A stretch of 64,000 nt of DNA, taken from Kondoa malvinella (taxonomy: Eukaryota; Basidiomycota; Agaricostilbomycetes; Agaricostilbales; Kondoaceae). This document shows positions 1 to 10,592 of this stretch, one piece after another (within the stretch, counting starts at the first letter, position 1; each line of letters opens with the position of its first letter). The stretch lies in contig BCIM01000001.1 in the NCBI GenBank assembly GCA_039545315.1, positions 1,831,783-1,895,782 of the forward strand, in the 5' to 3' direction. The position numbers were made by a program, and so were the translations under genes. The notes below the pieces were generated by a model. That model did not search any database, was not told the DNA's origin, and was given only the letters and a program-made list of their open reading frames with translations.

Positions 1-345
1 TCCGAGGACTTGGTGCTGCCGATAGTGCTTTTGAAGCAGCTGGATGAGCTCGAAAGCGTCCAGGAGCATATTGCGTAGAGCCTGCAATTGGATTCAATCA
101 TCAGCCGCGATACTGCCATGCGCTTCCTGGCACGAACCTTCGTCGAAATATCTCGAGCTAGAGTCTGCCTTGCCTTGCTGGACTGTCCTTTCGTATCATC
201 TAGCTGTATATGGGAAGCCCGGCTCTACTCACAGCTTGTGAACATCACGCATCGCTCGTCCTTTGGAGAAGACAGGAGATGATAGCGGACCGCTTTGACA
301 GCCGCATCTCAATGCATTGTGACGAATGGGTACATGAGTACACAT
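1..345 (-). CDS. Possible 5' part of an unrecognised gene, cut by the window edge
   Basis: I do not recognise this product. An ATG at 345 opens a frame that can be joined across two short introns, one with donor GTGAGT ending GAAAG and one with donor GTTCGT ending TTGCAG, and the frame stays open to the window edge. A TATATAAA sequence lies about 30 bp upstream. The predicted peptide begins MCTHVPIRHNALR and later becomes rich in Ala, Ser and Pro. No domain is visible. It would be transcribed in the same direction as the paladin gene beside it, starting about 110 bp beyond that gene's stop. Other frames are also partly open here, so this is a weak call. Confidence 0.28.
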
Positions 346-452
346 CTACAACTCTATCGTACTGGCTTCCTTTCTTTATATACATCCGCTTTTGTGATGC
401 GACAGCTCAATCGAAACTCGCGCCAAACTTCAAGATTCGTTTGATCTCGCGC

Positions 453-3400
453 TTATCTGAGATCCATTGCTGCATGCACATTAAGTGGCTGGTCACAAGG
501 TATCCAGGATAGACATACGGTAAAGGAAGATATGTCATCTGAAGGTTGCTTGGTTTGCGTTGCTTGCCGCTTCTCAAGCAGGTAGGCAGAGAAGGCGATG
601 AGCATGCCTGTGCACGTAGATTATCAGTAGGATGCATCGGTCCGAATTGTGGGGACATGCCATAGCGGAACAAGTAGTTCTGAGCCATTTGTGACAGATG
701 GGCCTTCTTGACTGATCTTGTTTCGGCTGCTTCTCGTTTGATGCTGCAGCAGAGGTCAGGCCTGTGAAGCTTGGATGTATCATTACTCACTAGTCTTGGA
801 TCGCCTTTCGCAGATTCTGCATTGCATCCATTTGACTGTAGCATGTTAGCATAATCAAGCTCGCTTGTTCTGCTTCGCTTACTCAATAGCAGCCTATGGT
901 AAGAGGTCTTAGTACTGTAATAATTAATTCCATGCCGCTTACATCTGTGTAACACTTTGCATCGCGGCCGCGCGGCAAAATGGACAGAAGCAACATGATC
1001 TTCTTATATTCGCCTATAAATCTATATAAGCTAGAAGCTATATCGGAGATCGGATGGCATCCACCTTTCGCAAACAGATCTTCCTCCTTATCTAAGCTTG
1101 CAATGCTTTGAGATAGAAGGGTTACAGGCGATGTCAATGGGTCCGAAGCTTCGCCCTCAAGTAGAAGAATATTGAAAGTCAATGCGGCTGCAACCATTCC
1201 AGTCGTTGTTCGACCTCGCCTGTGAAGGCTGAAGGTAAGTCTAGACAAGAGATACGCTTGGGAGGTAGCTGTACCCTAATTGACAATTGAATGACAGTCC
1301 GGCTAGATGCTGACTATTGACAGCTGTGGTGACCTGGAAAAGCTTCGTCAGGAGCTGCGCTGGTGTGCAGAACGAAAGAGCTACTCGTGTCTCGATGGCA
1401 GCAAACACGTCAGGTAGCTGTGTTGTTGGTCAGCTCACTTGCTTAGGAAGCGAAAGGCAATCTTACGGGCGCTTGTTCGTCTGTAACCGGCACTCGCTGA
1501 TAGTCCACCTTGAAGCCCTCCCTTTGCACGGAAGCGAAGAGTTCTTTCGTAGTAAGCACATCTGTTTCCTCGATCGACAGCCATTCCGGAGCCAGCTCAA
1601 AGCCCTTCTCGTGCACAATTTCGTCGTGCAGCAGGATTTGACCATTGTTGGCTTTCGCTTCGGCAATCACATCCTTCTTGAGTGCTTCTTCCATTCGCTC
1701 GACTGTTTCACCTCGCACACCGGTAGTGATGATGTTCTCAAAAGGCGCATCCAGGAGACGAAGCACGAAGGGTCTCTTGTCGACGAATATTACTGGCTCT
1801 TCTCTCAGACTGGTCCAATGGATCGTGCGGACGCCGTCTGGACCGGCATCCATGCGAGTAAGAGCTTTGCGCAGACCATCTGTCGTAGGCATGCCGACTC
1901 CATACAGGGTAGCAGAATCTTCATCTGTTGCGTCTTCACTGTCGATGTACAGAGGCGCTCTACGGAAATTGACGGCCCCTTCGATCTTCTCGGGCAAAAC
2001 TCGCTGTTCTGGACCAGCGAAAGCATCACTCTTCAGGATAGTATTCGCCGAAAGAACTGTGCCACGCCGACGGTTCACGTGAGTTCTGTCATCTGAGTGC
2101 TCCTCTGCGTTATCGTCGCGCATGCCCAAGGGTGTAAGTGCACTGTTGCAAGGTTATGTTCGCTCGCTTGCAGACAGACTTGCGACATACTCGATCTCAG
2201 CATTCTGGAACTCCTTTTCGAGTGTCTTGAAAACTATTGTAATGATCAGCACGATGGTAGGATTCAGCGAAGAAGACCACTCACCAGGTCTTTGAGCCAC
2301 GAATTGCTTGAAAGATAGCGGACTACTCGGAGGCACCTCGCTCAAGTAAATGGTCAGGATGCAGCACCGGAAGTACCGCTTAAGGGCTGTGCAAATAAGT
2401 CAGCCAGATTGGCAAGGCTCATGAAGAACAAACCATTTAGGCCTCTATTGAGATGTATGCCTCTTTCTGGCGGTGCAGAATTGCGAGCCTTATCTCTACA
2501 CTGCAAGATTTCGTCCACGAGATTGACATGCGCGTCACAAAGAAGTACAAAGTAGTCCAAAGTACGCTTTACTTCTTTGCTATTCCTTGTTACTCGCAAT
2601 AGATTGTTCAGGATTTGAAAGCCTGTGATCCACAGCATCAGCAAGGAGTATACGTCATCGAGGGGATTCCTACTTGGCAATGTTCGCTCGGCACGCATGA
2701 ACTCAAAGCTACCCTTATCGCCAAAGGTGTGCAGCCAATGCTGCATGAGCGTGATCGTAATCAGGGCTAAAGTGCTGCGACCCTTGCCAAGCTGACAGTT
2801 GACGACAATGGCTTCTTGAGGATGAGTCTTGACCAGCTGGAAGAGCTCGGATGTGTCACTATAGTTTAGTGGTAGTTCTGCAGTTATTGGCTGATAGCAC
2901 ATCAGTACACGACTAGCGGTAGGTGAAGACGACCGCGGCTTACCAGACGCTTATAGCTAAAGTTGGAAAGACCGCTGGAATTCATGCATTCACGCAGAGT
3001 CTTGACATCTTCAGGTCGTACACTTTCGAACATGGCGACAACAGATCCGTCAGGCTGCTCTGAGTGCACGAGGATTCGTCCGTCGAAGTGCGCGAGCTCC
3101 GTCAGTCTATAAAATTTTAGCCAGTGCTGTGCAAGACCGTCGTCTACTCACACGTCTGACTTGAGTCTCTTCTCGAGATCTTCCAATCTACACCTGTATC
3201 AGCATAACACCCCAACTCCGAAGACTGAACGTACCTCTGGGCATTGATACCTTCATAGTCACGCGTATTCCTTAAACTAGTTCTGGCATCCCTCAAAACG
3301 AAGGGCGTCCCGTTCAAGTACACAAGCGGCTCTTCTCTCTATCATTACTCAGAATCAGCTTCAGTCTTTCAACAATCGCTTGAACTGACCAAATTGACCC

Positions 3401-5220
3401 ATGTTACATCCTCCCTCGCATCAGAAACGACTTCCTTGACAATCCTCGCGATATCACCTTCCTTTGGCTGACTAAGACCAAACAGCGCCGGACTGCTTTT
3501 CGGCACTCTTCTGAAATTGTAGGCGGGCGAAATAGAATCACCAGTACTGGACGCTTCTTCTCTATGCCAATGATCGCGTTTCAATATCGTCCCTGGTCTC
3601 AAGGTGATTCCGACACGATTTTGAACAATGGTTGAAGCCCAAGCGGAATCGTTCCCTGCAATTTCTGCAAAGAGGGAATTGGATTGAGGTTGAGTTTTCG
3701 TCTTGCTTAATGAGCTTAGATCGTTTGCGGGCGCGTAAAGAGTTTGGGCAGATCGTTTGTAGTCTCTTAAGCGAGAAATCATGTTTCGAATCTCGTGGCG
3801 ATCGGAAACCCATTGGGAGAAACGTTCTTCGCCTGAGAGGGAGACAGTGTTGAGGAAGGAAGCGAAAGAAATGAGGAAGAAGTAACGCTCCAGTTGTCTA
3901 CGACCTTTGACCAGTGCTGATCGTTTTTGTTCTTCTGACGTAGAGATACCAACGCTGGCAGCTTGTAATCGATGTGTGAGAATCATCGAACGAAGGTTGA
4001 CAACTGCGTCGCAATGATCCAACACTGCATCCACTACCGCCTTTCCCGTCACTCCATCATCCAGACAGCTCAACAATTGCAAAACAATATCATATCTTCC
4101 CTCCAAGGCGTTCCTGAGGTTCTCTAGCACTTGAGGTGCAGTAGTGAGGGTTTCAATCAATTCACTCTGATTCCGGAAACTTGTCGTTTGACTGAGAATG
4201 TCCATTAATTTGAGCAAAGAGCGAGTGCGCATCTTCTGAACGGCGACTTCTTCGAATGCGCGACTGGACCGAGGTGAGTCGGTAACGCTTGATTTGCGGG
4301 TGTGCTGGGTAAAATCGATTTTGAAAGGGTCCGGTGAACCGCGAAGCTGGATCTGGCGTCGACGAACGAGGAGAGCCGCAGACATTGCATATGTGGTTCG
4401 CACTACTCCCATACCGCTGTAGCCCAATTATAAGAGACAGCTAGACAAGGATGAGGAAGACTTACCAGTTAAAGATAAGACAGTCGTCCACTGGTATCGT
4501 CCGCATGAGGGAGAGGTAAGCATCGAGATACTCTCGTTCTGGCGATTGGTTGGCAGTGATGGGAATGCGATGATATGATATGCGGTAGCCCTCTTCTTTG
4601 ACTGTTTGAAACAGCTCTCTAGGCGTCTTGACTTCATCCGCCGCCAACCAAACGGGAACGACTTTGGTCTCGTCCGAGTCTTTCGTGCGCTGCTCTTCAT
4701 GCACCAGAACGACACCCTTATACCGACGCGCTTCTTTGAGTATGTCTTCCTTCAACCGAGACTCCATTTGTTCTAAATTTTCTGCACTGTCGGTAAAGGT
4801 GATGCTCTCTTTAGGTCGCTCCATGTCACGCAAGATGTAGCTCCGTCCGCCAATGTAGATTTGAACTTCGTCATTCGTCGAGATCCAGCATGCATTCTGT
4901 GGTTTTTCGGCCTTGTCGTAGCACGCCAGGATAGACAGTATAGTACGCAAGCCTTCAAGCTTTGGCTGAGCAGTACCGTAGATTTGAAGTTGAGTAGCGC
5001 GAAACAGCGGAGCGCCTTGAAGAGACAATTCTAGCTCTTGAGCGCTAGGGTAGTGCGCAGCCTCTTTCAAGATCATCCCCCTGCTCAACACGGCGCCTTC
5101 TCTGCCTTTGACCACGCGAGGTATCATTTCTGCGAACTTTCTTGCAGACGGAATTGGCTGAGCATTCTCGATGTGCCCACTGGCCAGTAAGCTATCAGAT
5201 TGGGTATCGAGTCCATTCAT
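453..5220 (-). CDS. Paladin-like protein with three inositol-phosphatase (PTP-like) domains
   Basis: Paladin (PALD1) relatives, often annotated in fungi as inositol hexakisphosphate-domain proteins, are cytosolic dual-specificity or phytase-like phosphatase homologues. The gene begins MNGLDTQSDSLL and is interrupted by many introns of about 50 nt. Splicing restores three CX5R active-site loops. CGMGVVRT is formed by joining 4466 to 4416. CQLGKGRS lies near 2790. CQLGRGRTTTGMV is formed across an intron near 1240. Each domain carries the companion signature of the family, such as NFRRAP/NFRRVP with LREEPV and a LVHEE or LLHDE element. The C-terminus reads DQMDAMQNLRKAI, then RYGMLIAFSAYLLE, and ends at 453. 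The intron at 608-660 uses a GC donor. All three catalytic Cys and Arg are kept, which is compatible with activity. Substrate is not known. Family assignment is secure; a few internal exon borders are inferred. Confidence 0.9.
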
Positions 5221-5296
5221 GGCTGGTATATTACACCACACGTGTTCGACGTTCAAAAATAACAGCGTCATTTCTGGCTTGGCGAGCAACAGGCAT

Positions 5297-5325
5297 CTCG
5301 AAACACTCTCGAAACACTCTCACAC
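5297..5325 (+). repeat. Short tandem repeat in the paladin/vWA divergent promoter
   Basis: The 11-mer CTCGAAACACT occurs twice in direct succession at 5297-5307 and 5308-5318, followed by a partial third copy. It sits 10-40 bp before the ATG of the vWA gene, in the 114-bp space shared with the paladin start. It could be a binding site or simple slippage; nothing else supports a role. Confidence 0.4.
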
Positions 5326-5334
5326 CAATACATA

Positions 5335-6671
5335 ATGGGATTACTCGACAAATTAAAGTCAAAGAGCAGCAAGTCTGGCAACACCAGCAATTATGCTCCC
5401 CCTTCAGGTAAAGTCCCATCATTCCACGTATACACGTTGCGAGAGTTTGACAAAAGGATATGTAGGCCCACCACCAGAGCAACAGCAACAGCAGCAGTAT
5501 GCAGCTCCGCAACAAGGGTATGGACAGCCGCAACAACAGGGCTTTGCGCCTCCCGCTGGTCCGCCTCCTGCCGCGGTGCCTGCTGGAATGGAGAATCAGC
5601 TTGCTGCTTTGAGGCGATTCGATACTGTAAGTCACCTAGGGAATAGTATCGTATCAAGGCTGATTGCGGAAACAGGTCGTTTTGGTCGATGACAGTGGTT
5701 CTAGTTAGTTTACAGCTTCGATCTGTGAATGACATCGCTTATCACCAGCTAAAAAAGTGGGAATGTTCTGGGATGAAACAGCCAAAGCTCTATCCGGTCT
5801 ATGCGAAGTAGCTGCGCAATACGACAGCGACGGTATCGACGTCTACTTCTTCAACTGGCCAACACCCGTTCTAGGAGTGAACAACACTCGCAAGATCATG
5901 CAGATTTTCGACCAGATCAACCCTCGGTATCGTACACCTACTGCAAAGGCCCTTCAAGCTATTACCGAACCTTACATGCGTTCTCTTGAGGCAAGCAAGG
6001 CGAACCCTAGTTTGCCTAAACCAAAGGCTATGAATCTGCTTTGGTAGGCCATGGTCCCACATCTAGTGTCAATCAGTTGATTGTATGTTTGTGCCGTGAC
6101 GCAGTCTCACTGATGGTTCGTCGCTGTCGTCCTGTCTTGTCTACCAAGTCAGAATGTGTTGCTCGAACAGGCGCGCCCGACAAAGGTCAAGAACCCGATA
6201 ACCTCATTATCGACATTGCAAAACGTCTAGATGCCGGTCGATTCCCCTTGTCGCAATTCGGTATCCAATTCGTGCAGTAAGTCTGCCCTGTTCCATGTTG
6301 TAGCGCTCTGACCAGGCCGGCTAGAATTGGTAACGATCCGGAAGCCAGAGAAGCTCTGGAACACTTGGACGATAATATCTCTGCTGCGAGCGGAAATGCC
6401 AAGATGAGGGACATCATGTGAGTCCGATCAGGATACCTCAGGTAGCACGCTGATTTGAGTGTCAGTGATACTACCCTGAGCGAGCCTGGAGTGAGTGATC
6501 AGGTTTGTGATGAGATTGCCAGCTGACAATCTGCTGCAGAACACTCTGGACTCTGCTTTCCTCAGTGAGTGGAATTTGACAATGTCTCGTACCAGACTAA
6601 ATGCCATTTCTTGTCTCACAGTCAAAGCCCTCCTCGGCGCCATCAACCGCAAAGTCGACGCTCAGAACTAG
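5335..6671 (+). CDS. von Willebrand factor A domain protein
   Basis: The protein has a short N-terminal lead (MGLLDKLKSKSSKSG), a Gln/Pro-rich linker with runs of Q, and a single vWA domain. The MIDAS metal-binding motif DDSGSM is created by splicing two exons at about 5690-5756. Downstream are GIDVYFFNWP, the TPTAKAL threonine motif and CLTDGAPDKG, the last also restored only after two introns are removed. The final exons are very small (about 25 nt each). The protein ends with LLGAINRKVDAQN. Such single-vWA proteins are common in fungi and their function is generally unknown; protein-protein binding through the metal site is likely. It is divergent from paladin and convergent with Swd1. Confidence 0.85.
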
Positions 6672-6764
6672 GTTCTCCCCTAAGTATGCGCCATTACAAA
6701 GAGGCACGTAATGACTGTATCTGTACGACTGGATGTAATGCAATGCAAATGTAATTATGCAAAT

Positions 6765-8577
6765 CTACCTCCTTCTCGTCCTGGACGATCGACCATTCAT
6801 GCTCGCCTGCAAGTCCCTAGCCATCTGTTCATCGCTAGGCATGGCTTTCGCTCTCCCATTCGTCATTCCCATACTGCTCGCAGAAGCACTCCTAGCCATC
6901 ACTACAGGTTTCTCTTCTTTAACAGGTCCGAAATCCACAGCTTCGTTCCCATCGAAATGTAAATCACTTTCATGAGCGGGCAGAAACGCATCATTATTGT
7001 CCGTAAGATCCACTTCTACATCTTCTTCCTCTTCTTCTGGTATGTCAAACACATCAACAACCACTTCTTGTTGTTCGTCCATTCTTCTTCTATCCAGCTC
7101 AGATTCGGGAATAATATCAAATTCATCCTCTCTTTCTTGATATTCGAGGTTTTCTTCTAATTCTTCGAAACCAGGTGCGTAAGCCGCCCAATGTTCCGTA
7201 GAAGGTGTTACCCAGACGTGGATATAGCCTTGATCAGAGACTGTTACTACTACAGGTCGAGTTGGGTGCCACTGCCCGCCATATCAGCTTGACAAAAGCG
7301 AAAGATGAAGTGTCTCACATCACAATCTTCCATTGGATCTTTGGCGCCTTCCAATATCCTCGAAAGCGCACCAGTAGCTCTATCCCAGATATAGACGTTG
7401 TTCGATGTATTGTGCGCCGTGCCTAACAATACGCATGAGCATCATTGCAGGACAAAGGCGAGAAAGACGAACCACCACAAGCAAGCACATATTCTCCATC
7501 AGCAGAGAAATTACATCTGTTCCATGGTGTTCTATTGATTAGATCTTGGAACTTGTGCTCTAGGTTAAGTGTGCCCGTCGATATATCTAATGAGAGGACT
7601 CGAATATTGCGATCTGAGGAATTGACGACGATAGCTGAGCCTGTTCGATCGAATTCCATATTCTTGATACTTGAATTTGCAGAGACGCGTTCATGGTGGA
7701 CCAGCTGTGCGATCCCGAATGCTCCAGCTATAAACATAGCTATGCATAGGAAGACGCACGCTTTTGGAAGCGGTCTCGAAAATGTATAGAGAACCAAGTG
7801 AAGAACCGACAAAGATTAGATCGCCTTTAGGTGAGAAGCGACATGTAGTAGCTGTTTCTCTGTTCACCCCCAGCCGACAGTAAGGCACTGAAGCCAGATA
7901 GATGGAAAGAGACGAACCGTTTCCGACCACCTTTACTCGGTTCAGGTCCATCTAGATCTACTTCCATATTGAGTTCCCATCGACCTCCATTAGGTCGTAA
8001 GTCGACAAAGATGGTCTCTACTTGATTTTGCAAAGTAGCTACTAGGATATTGCTGTGCGTTCATCAGCCTCCGTTTCAAAGGTGGAGTGATAAGAGGAAG
8101 CACCTATTCTTCGGATGCAAGCTTGCAGAAGTGACTGGCGCGTCGAAGCGGATCGTATGTCTTCTATCGCCCGTTGAGAGGTCCCAGATGATAATGTTCC
8201 AGTCCCTGGAAGCGGACATGAGGTATCTACATTTCCTCGACCAACTAGACGCTGTTATCAGTACCAAGCGCTATTATAATAAAACAGACAGACCATATCG
8301 AAGTGATTGCCCTAACATGACCTTCCAAAAAACGGACGACGTTCTTGGATTCAAAGTCGATGATGCTGACTATACCATCGCTACGGCCTACAGCTAGATG
8401 ATGACCAGCGTAAATGCCTGATGGATTGAAGCGCGCGCAGATAGCTGAAGCGTCGACTGTTGTTTCTACCTGTCACGTCGCTATTGAGCCTGTGCACTTT
8501 ACATGGGCCAACACGGGAGAGCGAACAGTCGAAGGGAGTGCCTCTGCGAACGGGTTGAGTAAGGCTACATGCGACAT
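6765..8577 (-). CDS. SWD1: COMPASS (Set1 complex) WD40 subunit Swd1 / RbBP5
   Basis: Swd1/RbBP5 is a beta-propeller scaffold of the nuclear COMPASS complex, which methylates histone H3 lysine 4. The start MSHVALLNPFAEALP matches the typical N-terminus of the family. WD repeats follow in order: LAVGRSDGIVSIIDFES, YLMSASRDWNIIIWDLS, RFSPKGDLIFVGSS, and TAHNTSNNVYIWD. The diagnostic tail after the propeller is present: HWAAYAPGFEELEENLEY then QEREDEFDI. An acidic, low-complexity C-terminus (EEEEEDVEVDL) ends in an Arg-rich RTRRR. Several introns of 33-60 nt are needed; the first (about 33 nt, after LAH) is unusually short and is the least certain join. The gene ends 93 bp from the stop of the convergent vWA gene. 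Confidence 0.93.
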
Positions 8578-8619
8578 ATTTGCTGCATTTGGCTGTTGCA
8601 CCCAAACCGTCATTCAATA
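8578..8619. promoter_or_regulatory. 42-bp space between two divergent start codons
   Basis: Only 42 bp separate the ATG of SWD1 (minus strand) from that of the secreted aminopeptidase (plus strand). Both starts are well supported, one by the conserved Swd1 N-terminus and one by a signal peptide. Promoter elements and 5' UTRs must therefore overlap each other or lie inside the opposite coding region. Confidence 0.6.
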
Positions 8620-10375
8620 ATGAGGATCTCCGTCGCTTCTCTGTTATGTCTGGCTACTGCTGCTACAGTCTCAGCTGTGCCCTTCCAACAGCAAACATTA
8701 CAAGCCAGATTCATCGATACCCTGTCTAGACCTGTCGAACACCTCGATGCATTGACGCAACATATCGCTGCTCTCCCTGAACAACGCCGTGTCAGGTTGC
8801 AAGATTACACAGAGCATGATATAACAGAAGGAGAGAAGTCACTACTCGTCTACAATGGCATCAGATTCGAAGACATTACCGAAGAGGTCAACTTGCCAAT
8901 TCAAGAACTCGCTTTCCGTGAACCTCATAATCTGCCTTCCAACCTCTCGTACACTGCCAAAGACCTACAGCCTTATTTCGACTTTATCTCTACAAAGAGA
9001 ATGAAAGAGACTCTGATCAAATTGTATGCTCTCAACTCCCCCTATGTGAGCCCCCTTAATCTCGCTTATTTCAAATCGCAAGCACATCATTCTACACTCG
9101 GTACTATCGCTCTCCAACCGGTAAAGAATCACAAAAGTGGTTACTGGCCCAAGTCCAAGCTATCGCAGACAGCAACAAAGCCCTCGGCATCAAAGTTTCA
9201 GAGTTTCCTCATCCCTGGGGTCAGAATAGCATTATAGCTCATTTCCCTAGGAATGAGAAAGCGACTGGAAAGGATCAGAGAGTGATTGTGGCTGCTCATC
9301 AGGATTCGACCAATGTTCGTTCTGCGCTACTAATCATTGGACTCGTCTGATAGATAAGTCTGACGACGAACAGCTTCTTCCGTTCCTTGCTGCACCTGGA
9401 GCGGACGATGATGGAAGTGGAACGACTACAGTATTGGAAGTCATGCATGCCTTGGTAGAGGGCAACTTTGTGCCTCACAACTCGTCGGTCGAATTACACG
9501 TGCGTCCACTATCTTTCAATTTGCACCATTCAATCCTAAGGGTTCAAAATAGTGGTACAGCGCAGAAGAGGGCGGTTTGTTGGGTAGTGCACAGGTTGCA
9601 AACAAGTATCATGCGGATAAGATTCCTGTCAGGGCTGTAAGTTTCCCTTCTGGGTGTTTTTGCCTGCTCTAATGTCACATAAAGATGCTGCAACAAGATA
9701 GTGAGCTCGCCGCGCATCGGAAAGGCTACTTGCTGATAGTGCGCTCTGGTTTACAGTGACTGCTTACATCAAGCCAGGAACTGAAGCACGCAGTCCGTTG
9801 ATTCTCCATTGCGCATCTTGATGATGCTCAGTATTGAATGGATGCACAGTTGGCGTAATAGAAGATTTCGTCTCTCCAGAACTCACGGAATTGCTAGAAC
9901 AGATGGTCCATCGCTATACTGATGTCAAACCTGTCAAGACGGCCTGTGGCTATGCATGCAGCGAGTTCGTAGCACCCTCCATGTTGGTGAAAAGCCTCTC
10001 TAACGTCTGCGCTTATTTTTGACACAGTCATGCAAGTTTTACCAAGATTGGCGTGCCCAGTGCTTTTGTTATTGAAGCTACGTGGGTGCAGCTGCTTCTT
10101 GGCCTCAGATTGAGTCTGATAGTAGAGTCGCTGCTTCTACAGGTTCGAGGAGTGAGTCTGCTGCAGACTACTTGGTCAAAACTTGCTGACTCTGCCCAAA
10201 GTTCAAATACCGGCAACATCCACTCTACAAGAGACAAATACACCGTTGATGGCTTCTCATTCGATCACATGGTAGGTTCTGTCATCTTTGGCATTCTGCA
10301 TCGGGCTTACTCGATATCGCTCAGGCTCGTTTTGCACGAATGTCGATCGCCTTTGCTAACGAGTTGTCTGCCTGA
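8620..10375 (+). CDS. Secreted M28-family leucine aminopeptidase
   Basis: This is a zinc exopeptidase that removes N-terminal residues from peptides outside the cell, of the Lap1/M28E type. A signal peptide (MRISVASLLCLATAATVSA) is followed by a propeptide-like region and the catalytic domain. The two-zinc ligands can be followed through the spliced frame: AAHQDSTN, PGADDDGSG, SAEEGGLLGS, MLQQDMTAYI and CSDHASF. The intron that restores FTSFYTRYYRSPTG uses a GTATGC donor at about 9021. The last exons are short and end in FANELSA. About ten introns are needed. Nothing suggests inactivation. Confidence 0.9.
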
Positions 10376-10592
10376 ATGGGTCGCTTGCATGTCGGACATT
10401 GTACAGTTCTCCAAGCTTGTATTACTAGCACATGAAGCGTAATGTATCACCATGCTGCCTGCTTTGCTTAAGCTGCTTGATTTTCCGGATTACACGAAAG
10501 CTGAAATGATGTTACAATGAAGAATGCAAGAAAATGCTACAATGATATTATCCTGATACAGTACAGCTGAACTCCCTAAGCTACAGGTCAAA

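Noticed and set aside
5466..5600. Gln-rich repeat (CAG/CAA runs) considered as a microsatellite locus
   Set aside because: It is an ordinary Gln/Pro-rich coding linker of the vWA protein.
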